Below, piece by piece: positions 32,813-42,299 of a DNA stretch of 48,353 nucleotides. Position 1 is the first letter of the stretch; each line of letters begins with the position of its first letter. This stretch comes from Candidatus Woesearchaeota archaeon. GTDB lineage: Archaea > Nanobdellota > Nanobdellia > Woesearchaeales > GW2011-AR9. The DNA lies in NCBI GenBank assembly GCA_018303445.1, contig JAGVYE010000006.1, positions 1-48,353 of the forward strand, given 5' to 3'. Below the pieces are notes generated by a model. That model was not told where the DNA came from and searched no databases. It saw only the letters and a program-made list of their open reading frames with translations. A program made the position numbers and the translations under genes.

Positions 32813-34036
32813 ATGAAATTCGCTCACTTAGCAGATCTTCACCTCGGCTCTTGGCGGGAAGAGAAAATGCGTCATCTTTCTACGAAGGCTTTCATTACGG
32901 CGATAGACCAATGTATCTCGCAAAGAGTTGATTTTATTCTTTTTGCTGGTGATATTTTTAACACCTCTCTGCCTTCTGTCGACACTCTCAAAATTGTGAC
33001 GCAAAAACTAAAAGAACTTCAAATGAAACATATTCCGTTGTATGTCATTGCCGGCTCTCATGACTTTTCACCTAGCGGCAAAACGATGATTGAAGTTCTT
33101 GAAAAAGCCGGATTAGTAATTAATGTGTGTAAAGGTTTTATTGAACCTGAAACGCAGGAACTCCATCTTACTTTTACCCTTGATGAAAAAACGGAAGCAA
33201 AAATCACAGGGATTATTGGCAGGAAAGGCCAGCTGGACAAAATCTACTACCAAAACCTGCATCGGGAAAATTTAGAGAAAGAACCGGGATTCAAGATTTT
33301 CATGTTTCATACCACTTTAAGCGAAATGAAACCGAAACATCTCGAACAGATGGAAGCTCAGCCCGTTTCTTTTCTCCCCAAAGGATTTGATTATTATGCT
33401 GGCGGACACATTCACCACCCCACTAAAATTGAACTTCCAGAATATGGGATACTTACCTATCCCGGAGCTCTTTTCCCTAACAATTTTGCGGAAATTGAAA
33501 AGTATCATCAGGGAGGATATTACCTTATAACGGTTGAAGATGGCGCGCCAAGCGTGGAATGGCTCCCAGTGGAAGTTATTAAACATCAAACTTTTACTGC
33601 CGACTGTTCAGAAAAAAATTCAGAGGCCGTTGCCTTGAATATCTTAAACCATTTTCGAGACCAGGATCTTACTGATACCATTATTACGATACGGCTTCAA
33701 GGCATGTTAGAAACAGGAAAAGTCTCTGAAATCAACTTTAATGAAATTGTGCAAAAACTGTACTCTCAAGGAGCTTTTTTTATCATGAAAAATACAGCTA
33801 AATTAACTTCCAGAGAATTTGAAGAAATCCTTCTTCCGCAAAGAGATCCAGAAATGATTGAAGAAGAAATTATCCGCGAACATTTGCAGCAAATTAAAGT
33901 GTTCGATCAGGAAAAAGAATTTCACCTTGCGAAAAGTTTATTGCAGACTCTGAACACTTCTAAAAAAGAAGGCGAAACCGTCACTGATTTTCATGACCGG
34001 ATTGAAAGCGAAGCAGATAAAATTATCTTTCCCTGA
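32813..34036 (+). CDS. mre11: Mre11/SbcD-like DNA repair nuclease
   Basis: A 407-residue calcineurin-fold phosphoesterase of the Mre11 family, which with Rad50 trims DNA ends at double-strand breaks. Metal ligands are visible: D8 and H10 (Ala-Asp-Leu-His), D47 (Ala-Gly-Asp-Ile-Phe), His-Asp at 83-84, and Gly-Gly-His-Ile-His-His near 198-203. The usual Gly-Asn-His-Asp motif reads Gly-Ser-His-Asp, so the metal-binding Asn is Ser. The C-terminal helical region is the usual Rad50-binding part. No rad50 gene is adjacent in the window. The ATG is in an AT-rich leader with no clear SD site. Confidence 0.85.
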   Translation: MKFAHLADLHLGSWREEKMRHLSTKAFITAIDQCISQRVDFILFAGDIFNTSLPSVDTLKIVTQKLKELQMKHIPLYVIAGSHDFSPSGKTMIEVLEKAGLVINVCKGFIEPETQELHLTFTLDEKTEAKITGIIGRKGQLDKIYYQNLHRENLEKEPGFKIFMFHTTLSEMKPKHLEQMEAQPVSFLPKGFDYYAGGHIHHPTKIELPEYGILTYPGALFPNNFAEIEKYHQGGYYLITVEDGAPSVEWLPVEVIKHQTFTADCSEKNSEAVALNILNHFRDQDLTDTIITIRLQGMLETGKVSEINFNEIVQKLYSQGAFFIMKNTAKLTSREFEEILLPQRDPEMIEEEIIREHLQQIKVFDQEKEFHLAKSLLQTLNTSKKEGETVTDFHDRIESEADKIIFP

Positions 34037-34168
34037 GAAGAAGTTATATCCGGTGTAGATGTTATATTATGTTTTCGACGCCTATTTTTCCCGCCTTGAA
34101 GAATAGAAAAATCAACTTATAATAGAAGACATTAATTTTTAATATATTTTTAACCTCTATTATATTTA

Positions 34169-34204
34169 AAGGACATAACAATCTTATTAATTATTTATGT
34201 CCTT
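34169..34204. terminator. Inverted repeat between mre11 and VKOR genes
   Basis: AAGGACATAA (34169-34178) and TTATGTCCTT (34195-34204) pair perfectly around a 16-base AT-rich loop. Lying between convergent genes, it may help end either transcript. The flanks share a 7-bp ATTATAT, too AT-rich to be taken as a target duplication. Confidence 0.4.
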
Positions 34205-34259
34205 CATTATATAGTAAATGGCCATAGAAGTCGAACAGCTTATGCAATTTAGTATATAT

Positions 34260-34297
34260 GAAATTCGCAACATTAAGTTCGATTTCTTGCGAATTTC
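34260..34297 (-). terminator. Inverted repeat over the VKOR stop codon
   Basis: GAAATTCGCAA (34260-34270) and TTGCGAATTTC (34287-34297) form a perfect 11-bp stem with a 16-base loop. The TGA stop of the VKOR gene lies in the first arm as transcribed. It is probably the transcript end of the giant gene-doxX-VKOR operon. Confidence 0.45.
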
Positions 34298-34790
34298 AGT
34301 ATAATAAAAATAAAAGGCTATTCCAGAACAGCAGCAAGGTGAGTATTGCCGAAATAAGGCAGTAAAAACAATAATCCTTTATGCTGTGTATTTCAATGAC
34401 GACGAGGATGATGGAGAATATTAGAGCAGCCCCTATAGTTATCAACATTATAAAGTAAATGATGGCCGTAAGTTGTGGCAAAAAAAAAGCCGTAACCATT
34501 CCCGCGAGCATTGAGATATAAAAGAGCAATCCCAGCATTTCATTCCGTATCCCAAAAATATGCGACCATTTACTCTCCGTCACGGCGCCGCAATCATGAT
34601 TTAATGGACACATTAAAGGTTTCTTTCTGTAATGCTGCCAAACCAAATAAGTTGTGTCTGCTATTCCCATCACGCTTAAAACTATAAATGAAGTAATTAA
34701 TTGAATCAGGACTATTTTACTTCGCCTCTTTGTAATGCAAGACTGCTGCCGCAGCCGCGGAAAAGAATATCGCCGCATCTCTGAAGACAA
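34296..34790 (-). CDS. Vitamin K epoxide reductase-like (VKOR) protein
   Basis: VKOR homologues reoxidise a DsbA-like partner through a membrane quinone, making disulfides in exported proteins. Numbered from ATG 34790: helix 1 is about 26-46, a loop has C61 and C67 with S73, then three helices and the catalytic Cys-x-x-Cys at 141-144. The fused thioredoxin domain of some homologues is absent. The start is doubtful: ATG 34790 or 34778 overlaps doxX by more than 60 bp, and the first 22 residues do not look native. An ATA codon after the doxX stop, with AGAGG upstream, would begin just before helix 1. It follows doxX and a giant Cys-rich protein gene. Confidence 0.82.
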   Translation of the reverse strand: MSSEMRRYSFPRLRQQSCITKRRSKIVLIQLITSFIVLSVMGIADTTYLVWQHYRKKPLMCPLNHDCGAVTESKWSHIFGIRNEMLGLLFYISMLAGMVTAFFLPQLTAIIYFIMLITIGAALIFSIILVVIEIHSIKDYCFYCLISAILTLLLFWNSLLFLLY

Positions 34791-35085
34791 TATCTAATGA
34801 TCCTAGGTTAAAGATAATAATAGAAAGTAAAATACCCCCCGCAAGGAAGGAAGCATAGAAAATTTTCTTTCCGGAAAGAAGCCACATTGATAAAATAACA
34901 TTAAAAGTGGCATGAGTAAACAAAATAACTTTTCCCGGGAAAAAGTCTTGAATCCACGCGGGAATAAAACCAATCCAAGCCTCAGGATTCATAACTGCCG
35001 CAATCCCCGCATAAAGAAACACGGTTGCTAAACCAATACGTAAAAAGAAAGAAACTAATTTAGTTTTATCAAATTTTGCAGCCAT
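34717..35085 (-). CDS. DoxX-family membrane protein
   Basis: 122 residues with four membrane helices. The family features are visible: a first helix with Leu-Arg-Ile-Gly-Leu-Ala-Thr-Val-Phe-Leu-Tyr-Ala-Gly and a last helix Arg-Asp-Ala-Ala-Ile-Phe-Phe-Ser-Ala-Ala. DoxX proteins are linked to quinone-dependent thiol or sulfur oxidation and redox homeostasis. It begins 28 bp after the giant surface protein gene and overlaps the VKOR frame. An operon role in oxidative folding of the Cys-rich surface protein is a reasonable inference. Confidence 0.8.
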   Translation of the reverse strand: MAAKFDKTKLVSFFLRIGLATVFLYAGIAAVMNPEAWIGFIPAWIQDFFPGKVILFTHATFNVILSMWLLSGKKIFYASFLAGGILLSIIIFNLGSLDIVFRDAAIFFSAAAAAVLHYKEAK

Positions 35086-35113
35086 TTTACTTCCACAACA
35101 CTTTCACAACTTA

Positions 35114-38100
35114 CTACAACTGCCTTTTCTTTTGATACCAGGTTAATCCTACTATGGTTATCACCACAACTGCGGCAAAGAGAACGATGACCCAGCCCAC
35201 TTTACCAACAACTTTGCCGACGCTCGTTGCTAAGCCCGCTAACGCTGACGGCCCTGCCCGTCCTGCCGGCTGCTGCGCAGCTGCTTCCGCTCCTCCTGCG
35301 GCCACTGGCGCTTGCTGTTGCGCTTCTTGTTGCTGTTCTGCTGCTTGCCCTCCTGTTCCACCTCTGCTTGGCTGCTGTGCCGGCTGTTGCGCTGGCTGTG
35401 CTTTCACCCCTATATTGGGCAGTGTACCTCCTCCTCCACTGCTGCCACGACCAGCAGTACCGCTGGTGGTGCTGCTGCTGCTTCCTGTTGAAGTTGTACT
35501 TTTATAAGTAGAAAATCCTAACCCCACCGCATCAGGAACTAAACATTCCGTCTCTGTCGCGCTGAAGGTACATGTAACTTTACTTGTCACATCTTGGCAA
35601 TTACTTCCGCTATCATCACAGTGCTGTAATACCGTGTCAGCCACTCCATCAGAAGTAGGGATGGAAACTATAGCTTTATCTAACCCTGTCTTTTGCTTAA
35701 AGGCTTGGTACTGATTTGCGTCCATGCCCAACAATTCCGTTCCCGTAAAGAATGATGAGATGTTCAAAGTTTGTTTTTCAAAGATATCAATGCCCACGAG
35801 AGTGATGGAACGAGCGCTTTGAGTATCATTAATAGTAATATTAACATTGGTTAAAAGCTGTGTTGATGCTTTCAATGCATAAGTGGGAGTATAATTGCTT
35901 AAATTCAATGAAGGAATATCTAAAGTCCAGTTATCCGGAATATCAAACTTAAACGTGATATTCACATATTTAAACGAAGTAGTGGCATTATTACAGGCTG
36001 TTACCGCGCAATTTCCACTTGGATCACAGACATTTAATTTATAGAAATACGTAACATTAGAATTTAACCCCGTTACATCTGCAACGTGATGGGGCCTAAA
36101 GTTAGTATGGCTATCTCCATCATTTAATGCCGAGTCATTGATCGTGGCATTCAATGTTGAACAGCGTGAATCATTATAATAATATTTTACCGTTCCATTA
36201 GCCGGCTCGTTGGTGTCAAAGATAAAAGATAATTGCGTAGGCAGGCGGTTATTAATTTTATTCCAGACAATGCTTGGCGCGCTTTCATCGCCTTCTACAG
36301 CCGTAAAGCTGCCGCCGCAGAAGAACGGATCATAGGCGCAATCCAAATCATTACAATCAGTCTTATCATCGCCGTCATTATCGATGTTGTCTTTACATGC
36401 CGGCCCAAACTCGCCAGGGAAGAAGCCAAACTGTTTAAATTTGCTGCATTGTGCTTTATCTTTAGAAGCCGTGCTCGTGCAATCGAAAATCTCCACATTG
36501 ATCCCTTTAAAATCCGCTGAACCAGGCCCAACGGAATCAGTTATATTTGAAGCATTTCCCCCTAAGCCCGCGCTTGTTGCATAAGCTCTCCATTTGGCGC
36601 TGACATTAACATCGCTCTTGCCTGTAAAGGCTTCTTTATCAATCGCCAGAATAGGACCGCCCACAAAGCCGCAGCCGTGTTGTTTATTAGATTTTACAGG
36701 GACATTACTCGAGACCCAATTTCCACTCGAACAATGTTCAGCAAGTAATGTTTCTTTCAGCCTGCTTGTTGCTGTATCCAGCTCTGCTATGTACTTAAAG
36801 TTATACTCAAAGCCGATTTTTGTGGCATCATCTCGAGCTGCGCATCCTCCTGTAGAAACATCATTAGTATCAAGATAAAGATAATACTTAGAAGTATTTG
36901 TCCCATTTCCAATAGTTGCTCCCGTCAGCCCCATCGCTACCCCCTTACAGATCATGGAATCAGACAGGTTTCGCACCATAATTCCATACGAATACGCATC
37001 ATCCATTTTTTTCATGCCTAATCCAGTAATATCTAAGAACCCGGAAGCTATATCTCCTGAACCGTCTGAAGAAATCGCCACAGGCGGCTCTTTATCAATT
37101 CCGGCAAAGAAAGTATTAGTAGATTTATCTTCGCACATTCCTGACCGAGTGCGTACGCGCCAGCCTAAATCTAGAAATAAATTATCTGTAAGCTCAGGAT
37201 CATAATTAGATCTATTACCATCAATAATGACCGTTCTCGTCGTGGTTGTATCGCTGACATTATAATTAAGATTATCGGTCGCGTCCAAATATAAATTACT
37301 TACGGGAATTTCCCACAACGCTTCAATGGCGGAAATCCTTTCTCCGGCAATGGTCGTGCTGTTAAAAAAATAATGAAGCACCGTTCCATTACACGTCGCT
37401 TCAGCATAGGCATTACAAGTTCCAATCATACAGGAACTATTAGTATAATTATATTCCATCATGATTGTCCTTTCACTAAATCCACCGCAAACTATGCGGG
37501 AAATGTTTGCCGTAAGATTTCTCGGGCTGAGGTTTCCTGACATTTCCAAACGGAGATAACTTCCATCCGTGGCATTTAAAAAATAAAATGAAGCATTATA
37601 TCCTCCTGGATTCCCAAAATCATCTCCGGCTTGATTTCCTGGCCGCGTTAAGCCAATAGCCATCCACTGGGCATTAACGTTAATAGTATCGTTTCGCAAA
37701 GGACTCGGATGGCGTAACGCGCCAAAATTATTAATTCCACTAACCCATTGGCAGGAAGGATTTCCCGTACAGGAATTTATATCGCCATCAAATTGGAAAC
37801 AATCTGCTACATTGGAAACAGGCTTGCAATATCCGCTGGTCCATAAGCATGTTCCCGCGCCAAAAGCCGTGCCATTGGCCGTACAATCCGCTTGCGTTGT
37901 AATTAAACCATTCGTGCACGGATCAACACAACTTTCTGATTGAAATCCTTCAAATCCGCCGCTAAACTCATTTCCCCGCCATAAGCAGCCTGCCGTTTCA
38001 CATACTGCTTGATCCGTCTGCACTGAAGCATTATTAGTGCAGCGCACAAAAACCGTCATCGCGCAAAACCCGCCATTGGCAGAATCCCAAGTGCATCCAG

Positions 38101-41100
38101 CCGTCGCATTGCACGTGCCAGAATCAATCAATAAACTGCACGTGTTCAGCATCGTCGAGTTAAGTTCACAGGAATCTTCTGCTTTCCAACTGCACACGCT
38201 TCCACTTAAGAATGATGTGCAGGCGGTTTGATTATGTTCCATAGACTGATTTTCCCAGCATTGGAATGAAGAAGGCTTACAGCTTGCGAAACCAAAATCA
38301 TCACTAAACCAACTGCATCCGGAAACGGCCGTGCAACTTGTCTGTGCCGCCGCCGGAGAACCGTAACTAAAAATATCATATTGGAAGCAATTATTTGGGT
38401 CGGTAGAATCACCGCCGCAGAAAGGGTCAAAGGTGCATTTAAAATCATTACAATCTGTTTGCCCATTATTATCATTGTCAAGGGCATCAAAACAAACTTC
38501 AAATTCACCCGATCTTGGCGTGCAGAAATTTGCCGTTAAATCCCATTGGCAGCCGCCGTTAGCAGGAGAACCGGTGCAAGTTGTTTGAGAATTACATTGA
38601 AAGCAGTCTTGATTGCAGCCTCTCACGCCATTATCAATGCAAAAGTTAGTGACATTATCCCACTTGCAAACCGCGCTTGAGTTTTGGCATGCGGGCTGGG
38701 GATTAGGCATGATGTTACAATCCCCGCAATGTTCATCGCAATCAAACCCTCCGCTTTCTTGGGCAGGAACGCACCACCCTAAGCCATTAAACGCATTCGT
38801 GTTAACTTGAAAAAGACAGCCGGCGGCAGAATTTTGGCATTGCACCTGGGCATCAGAAAGTGTTGTCCAGGGAGTTCCATCACTTTGATATTCACAGGCA
38901 AAACAATCCCTGCTGCAATCCCGAAGCTGGCTAAGGTCGCCGCCAAAATTTTGGGAGCCAGGCCCAATTTCGGCAAACGTTTTTATGTCTACGTTAAACT
39001 CGCACCATTTTTCCGCGGTAACTTTATTGGCAACGGGATCAAAAGTATTCTCTTGCTTCCATAGTCCTCCCATTACGTCGCAAGTATCCTCGCTGGTAAT
39101 ATCATCAAAATTATCCTGCCTGGTAAAATCTAAAAAGCGCGTCTCGCACTGGCTGGTTTTATTATTCCAGCCGCATGGTAAAAAATATAAATTCGCCAAA
39201 TCCCCGCAGCCAGACTGATTATTTACGTAACCGCGAGCTTCACAGGAAGAAACTGGCGGCGAAGGTAGATTAGCTAATGTTTTTGACCTGTTGAAAACAC
39301 ATGCTAGTACATCTTCATCCCAGCTGCATAATCCTGTTCCTTGCGTAAAGCCTTGGTTTTCACAAAATGTGCTATTCTCCACGATAGCTGTACAGTTATA
39401 ACCAACAAAAGAATTATAAAAATTAATTGTGTCTTCTACACATAACCCTTGTGTTCCCGCTGTGGCATCCCAGCTACAGTAAAAAAGAAGAGGATTAGTG
39501 AATCCATCAGCGCCGCAGGCTGATGGAGGAAGGCCCCGACAGGAAGCTTTGTCATGATCTTCAAAAAAATCTTCCGCTAGACAAATTCCATTCAACCATT
39601 GACATTCGCGAACAGGATTAGTAAAACAAGCATCAATGGTTGTATTCAGTATACAGCCGCTGAGTTTATCATTTGTTGTAAGCGTCGCATTATTTGTTTC
39701 ACTATGGAACTTATATTCAAACGTGATACTTGAACCTACTGTTAAATTCTTGACATACAGCGCCACGGAAGTGTTGTCCGGAAGTAAAAAAGCCACCGCA
39801 TCTCCAGGATTGACAAAAGCCTTTGTTTGGCAGCCATAACAACTATTGATAAAATTATCTCTATAAGAAGAATTTGGCACACGAAGGAAATTACTGCGGA
39901 ACTCATCGCCTTGCAATTCTGATGAAAAAAATCCCATAAACAATAACTGCGCCCCATTGATTGCCTCGACATAAGATTCATATGAAGTAATATTATCAAA
40001 TCGTATATAACCCGCTGCCCCGGCAAAGCTTTGATTGCTGAAGTTAAACGTCGCAGAAGAATTGTCAGTAATATCCTGCATTGTCACATTGCCGCTAAAA
40101 AAAATCTGAGGTAAATTATTTGTAAACAATTTAATCTGCCAATCCAGGGAACCGGCAGCACTCGCGCCCACGACTGTGACATTGTTTGACCCGCTTTGGA
40201 TGGCGATACCCCTTGCCGCTTCATCAAAAGAATACGATTTATTCCATGCCGTCGTGTTTTCTGTTCCTGAAGAATTAAACATTTTTAGAAGCCAATTAAA
40301 ATTAAATGTAGTGGGATTAAAATAGGATCCAACAACATACACATTATCTTGAAAATCAACCCCTACATCATAGGCATAATCACCAGCTAAAAGATCTTCA
40401 CTCAGATTGAAGACCTTATCCCACCCTGCGACAATTTCCGTTCCCGAACGATTATATTTCTTAATCACCCAGTATCTATCAACAGCAGAGTTATTACTGG
40501 TAGAATAGCCTGCAACATAAACATTATCCTGAGAATCAACAGCAACGCTATATGCTTCATCATTTATAGAAGAGACGGAACGAAAAGTTTTGTTCCACTC
40601 TGTTACTTCCTCTGAATCATTCAGGTAAAACTTCTTCATCCACCAATCATAAGTACCGACAAACTCTGCCCGTTCTAATGATCCCACAACATATAAGCTA
40701 TCTTGGGAATCGACCGCGGCAGCATAGGCGAAATCACGGCCTCCCATTCCACCATCATATCCTGCATTAAAAGATTTATTCCACTGTGTTGTATTCTCTG
40801 TTCCGCTGCGATTAAAACGCTTAATCCACCAATCCCGGTTGGTGGCTAAATTACTTACTAAATTATCCCCATACCCAACAACATAAATATTATCTTGAGA
40901 ATCAACAGCAATACCTCGGGCAGGTAATACATTTACATTCCCCGCATTGCTATCCCAGAACGTTTTATTCCACTCTGTTATTTCTTCCGAAGCGTTAGGA
41001 TAATACTTTTTAATATGCCAAGCGCTGAGACTCATCGAATCCGTTAGATATCCTGCCACATAGACATTATCTTGCGAATCAACGGCCACACCATATGGTT

Positions 41101-41458
41101 TTTCAATGCTCCCATAATTAATACTTTTATTCCAACTAAGATTTTCTACTCCTAAAGCATCATACCGTTTCAACATCCATGAACTAGAAATATCTGCAAC
41201 TTCTCCTACAACATACAAATGCTTTTGCGAATCAAAGACCGCATCATAGGCAATATCTATACCCATTTCATCTGCGCGAAGATCATACGTTTTATTCCAG
41301 CGCAGTTCATCTTCCGCCGGAGGAGCAGCAACGAAAATGAGAAAAAGTAATAGCATTACAAAGAGCATTACAGTAAAGCCATACTTACCGTGAAATTTAA
41401 ACTTCAATGACAATACCCCCTTTTTCCCATATGAATTCCTGCCTAAATTCATGTACAT
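35114..41458 (-). CDS. Giant Cys-rich surface protein with beta-propeller (2114 aa)
   Basis: A secreted, membrane-anchored giant. Order: signal peptide; seven repeats of 50-60 residues from about 53 to 450, each with Trp-Asn-Lys, Val-Asp-Ser-Gln-Asp-Asn-Val-Tyr-Val-Ala-Gly and a Trp-x-x-Lys-x-Tyr/Phe strand, forming a probable seven-bladed propeller; a beta-sandwich-like region; many Cys/Trp modules; two acidic Asp-Asn-Asp-Asn-Asn-Gly calcium-type loops; a fibronectin-III-like domain; a long Gln/Ala/Gly/Pro linker; a final membrane helix and basic tail. Asn-x-Ser/Thr sites are abundant. The frame opens at ATG 41458, but TTG 41407, after GGGGGT, would put the signal peptide right at the start. 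It leads an operon with doxX and VKOR. Confidence 0.88.
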   Translation of the reverse strand: MYMNLGRNSYGKKGVLSLKFKFHGKYGFTVMLFVMLLLFLIFVAAPPAEDELRWNKTYDLRADEMGIDIAYDAVFDSQKHLYVVGEVADISSSWMLKRYDALGVENLSWNKSINYGSIEKPYGVAVDSQDNVYVAGYLTDSMSLSAWHIKKYYPNASEEITEWNKTFWDSNAGNVNVLPARGIAVDSQDNIYVVGYGDNLVSNLATNRDWWIKRFNRSGTENTTQWNKSFNAGYDGGMGGRDFAYAAAVDSQDSLYVVGSLERAEFVGTYDWWMKKFYLNDSEEVTEWNKTFRSVSSINDEAYSVAVDSQDNVYVAGYSTSNNSAVDRYWVIKKYNRSGTEIVAGWDKVFNLSEDLLAGDYAYDVGVDFQDNVYVVGSYFNPTTFNFNWLLKMFNSSGTENTTAWNKSYSFDEAARGIAIQSGSNNVTVVGASAAGSLDWQIKLFTNNLPQIFFSGNVTMQDITDNSSATFNFSNQSFAGAAGYIRFDNITSYESYVEAINGAQLLFMGFFSSELQGDEFRSNFLRVPNSSYRDNFINSCYGCQTKAFVNPGDAVAFLLPDNTSVALYVKNLTVGSSITFEYKFHSETNNATLTTNDKLSGCILNTTIDACFTNPVRECQWLNGICLAEDFFEDHDKASCRGLPPSACGADGFTNPLLFYCSWDATAGTQGLCVEDTINFYNSFVGYNCTAIVENSTFCENQGFTQGTGLCSWDEDVLACVFNRSKTLANLPSPPVSSCEARGYVNNQSGCGDLANLYFLPCGWNNKTSQCETRFLDFTRQDNFDDITSEDTCDVMGGLWKQENTFDPVANKVTAEKWCEFNVDIKTFAEIGPGSQNFGGDLSQLRDCSRDCFACEYQSDGTPWTTLSDAQVQCQNSAAGCLFQVNTNAFNGLGWCVPAQESGGFDCDEHCGDCNIMPNPQPACQNSSAVCKWDNVTNFCIDNGVRGCNQDCFQCNSQTTCTGSPANGGCQWDLTANFCTPRSGEFEVCFDALDNDNNGQTDCNDFKCTFDPFCGGDSTDPNNCFQYDIFSYGSPAAAQTSCTAVSGCSWFSDDFGFASCKPSSFQCWENQSMEHNQTACTSFLSGSVCSWKAEDSCELNSTMLNTCSLLIDSGTCNATAGCTWDSANGGFCAMTVFVRCTNNASVQTDQAVCETAGCLWRGNEFSGGFEGFQSESCVDPCTNGLITTQADCTANGTAFGAGTCLWTSGYCKPVSNVADCFQFDGDINSCTGNPSCQWVSGINNFGALRHPSPLRNDTINVNAQWMAIGLTRPGNQAGDDFGNPGGYNASFYFLNATDGSYLRLEMSGNLSPRNLTANISRIVCGGFSERTIMMEYNYTNSSCMIGTCNAYAEATCNGTVLHYFFNSTTIAGERISAIEALWEIPVSNLYLDATDNLNYNVSDTTTTRTVIIDGNRSNYDPELTDNLFLDLGWRVRTRSGMCEDKSTNTFFAGIDKEPPVAISSDGSGDIASGFLDITGLGMKKMDDAYSYGIMVRNLSDSMICKGVAMGLTGATIGNGTNTSKYYLYLDTNDVSTGGCAARDDATKIGFEYNFKYIAELDTATSRLKETLLAEHCSSGNWVSSNVPVKSNKQHGCGFVGGPILAIDKEAFTGKSDVNVSAKWRAYATSAGLGGNASNITDSVGPGSADFKGINVEIFDCTSTASKDKAQCSKFKQFGFFPGEFGPACKDNIDNDGDDKTDCNDLDCAYDPFFCGGSFTAVEGDESAPSIVWNKINNRLPTQLSFIFDTNEPANGTVKYYYNDSRCSTLNATINDSALNDGDSHTNFRPHHVADVTGLNSNVTYFYKLNVCDPSGNCAVTACNNATTSFKYVNITFKFDIPDNWTLDIPSLNLSNYTPTYALKASTQLLTNVNITINDTQSARSITLVGIDIFEKQTLNISSFFTGTELLGMDANQYQAFKQKTGLDKAIVSIPTSDGVADTVLQHCDDSGSNCQDVTSKVTCTFSATETECLVPDAVGLGFSTYKSTTSTGSSSSTTSGTAGRGSSGGGGTLPNIGVKAQPAQQPAQQPSRGGTGGQAAEQQQEAQQQAPVAAGGAEAAAQQPAGRAGPSALAGLATSVGKVVGKVGWVIVLFAAVVVITIVGLTWYQKKRQL
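35140..35345 (-). repeat. Near-identical 3' ends of the two giant genes
   Basis: DNA here matches 42470-42672 almost base for base, covering the Gln/Ala linker and membrane helix. Another strongly matching block is 36299-36450 with 43618-43769. The remaining parts of the genes are much more diverged, which suggests recombination between the copies. Confidence 0.8.
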
Positions 41459-41531
41459 TTTTTGTATAAATGCTTATTAAAAAAAAACTCTCTTAATTTA
41501 TATACTTTTAGATTCATTGCAGAGTAGTTAA

Positions 41532-41801
41532 CTACATTTTATACGCTTCATCATGATGACCAAAAAAAATGAACGTAACTGTCTGAACCGTTTCACTAAC
41601 TTCAAACTTCAGAACAAAACTTTTGAGAATATGAACTCTTCTCTCGCCGGCTAAATCGTAAAGTAATGGTTTATAATGAAGTGGATTTTCCACAATTTCG
41701 CTCATCTTTTTCTTCAATGCTTGCTCAAGGGCATGATTTTTTTTGCATAAGGCACGAATCTCTTTTTGGCATTGAGGATGAATCTCAATATTATAAGTCA
41801 T
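41532..41801 (-). CDS. RelE/ParE-family toxin
   Basis: 89 residues matching the RelE/ParE fold: an N-terminal Tyr-Asn-Ile-Glu-Ile-His strand, a helix rich in Lys, the Leu-x-Gly-Glu-Arg-Arg-Val-His-Ile turn near 50-58, and a C-terminal Val-Thr-Phe-Ile-Phe-Phe-Gly-His-His-Asp-Glu strand. RelE relatives cleave mRNA on the ribosome; ParE relatives poison gyrase. The His-His-Asp end favours an archaeal RelE, though this is inference. It is the last gene of a three-gene operon with two ribbon-helix-helix proteins and sits between the two giant surface genes. Confidence 0.82.
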   Translation of the reverse strand: MTYNIEIHPQCQKEIRALCKKNHALEQALKKKMSEIVENPLHYKPLLYDLAGERRVHILKSFVLKFEVSETVQTVTFIFFGHHDEAYKM

Positions 41802-41834
41802 TTAATATCCACCAGTTATGGTTAAAAAAACATC

Positions 41835-42125
41835 TCAGTATTTAAAGATTTCAGCTATTGACTTTACCTTCAAGAGTTTTTCTTTCTTTCGCTTTTCCAG
41901 CTCTTTCCGAAACTCCTCTCTTAAAGGCAACTCATCGACAGGATGCCAATCTATGTTGTCACAGAATTTCCACCCCTCACCAGTTAATGAACCGGTTTTA
42001 ATATAATTCTCAAATATTAATTTCTTAGTCGCTTCTTCTCGAGCGATCTCACTCCAATTAACCCATAAATAATGCTTCAACTGATTCTTAAAATCTTCCG
42101 ACACTGATAAAGTTAGAGAAGCCAT
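41835..42125 (-). CDS. Antitoxin with ribbon-helix-helix N-terminus
   Basis: 96 residues. The N-terminus (Ser-Leu-Thr-Leu-Ser-Val-Ser-Glu-Asp-Phe, then helices to about 40) fits a ribbon-helix-helix DNA-binding fold. The charged helical C-terminus, with Asp-Glu-Leu-Pro-Leu and a Lys/Glu-rich helix, is the likely toxin-wrapping tail. I start at ATG 42125; the frame runs 24 bp further into the preceding gene. The toxin gene starts 33 bp after its stop. It probably binds and neutralises the RelE-like toxin. Confidence 0.75.
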   Translation of the reverse strand: MASLTLSVSEDFKNQLKHYLWVNWSEIAREEATKKLIFENYIKTGSLTGEGWKFCDNIDWHPVDELPLREEFRKELEKRKKEKLLKVKSIAEIFKY

Positions 42126-42135
42126 CCTACCCCCT

Positions 42136-42291
42136 TTATATCTTTCCACATTGTTTTAATTCTTCAAACTTTTGTAATTCTTTAATCCTTAGTTTGAATC
42201 TTTGTTTAAGATACTCAGCCCAGTTTATTTCAGAATGCTCATCGATCTTTTTCTTCAAGTCCTTAGGTATAGAGATTGTAAACGTTGCCAT
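42136..42291 (-). CDS. Small ribbon-helix-helix protein (51 aa)
   Basis: A 51-residue protein (Met-Ala-Thr-Phe-Thr-Ile-Ser-Ile-Pro-Lys-Asp-Leu-Lys, then two helices with Asn-Trp-Ala-Glu) with the same ribbon-helix-helix pattern as the next gene, where Asn-Trp-Ser-Glu is at the same place. It is probably a paralogue that lost the toxin-binding tail, acting as a repressor of the operon. It ends 10 bp before the antitoxin ATG. Two palindromes directly upstream are likely operators. Confidence 0.7.
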   Translation of the reverse strand: MATFTISIPKDLKKKIDEHSEINWAEYLKQRFKLRIKELQKFEELKQCGKI

Positions 42292-42299
42292 TTTTATCA

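Noticed and set aside
34169-34297. Mobile-element ends at the two inverted repeats after mre11
   Set aside because: Flanking repeats are short, imperfect and AT-rich; position between convergent genes fits terminators better.
35154-35511. Ala/Pro/Cys-rich frames antisense to the giant genes
   Set aside because: They mirror the Gln/Ala/Gly linker codons of the giant protein, and the same frame recurs antisense to its paralogue for the same reason.
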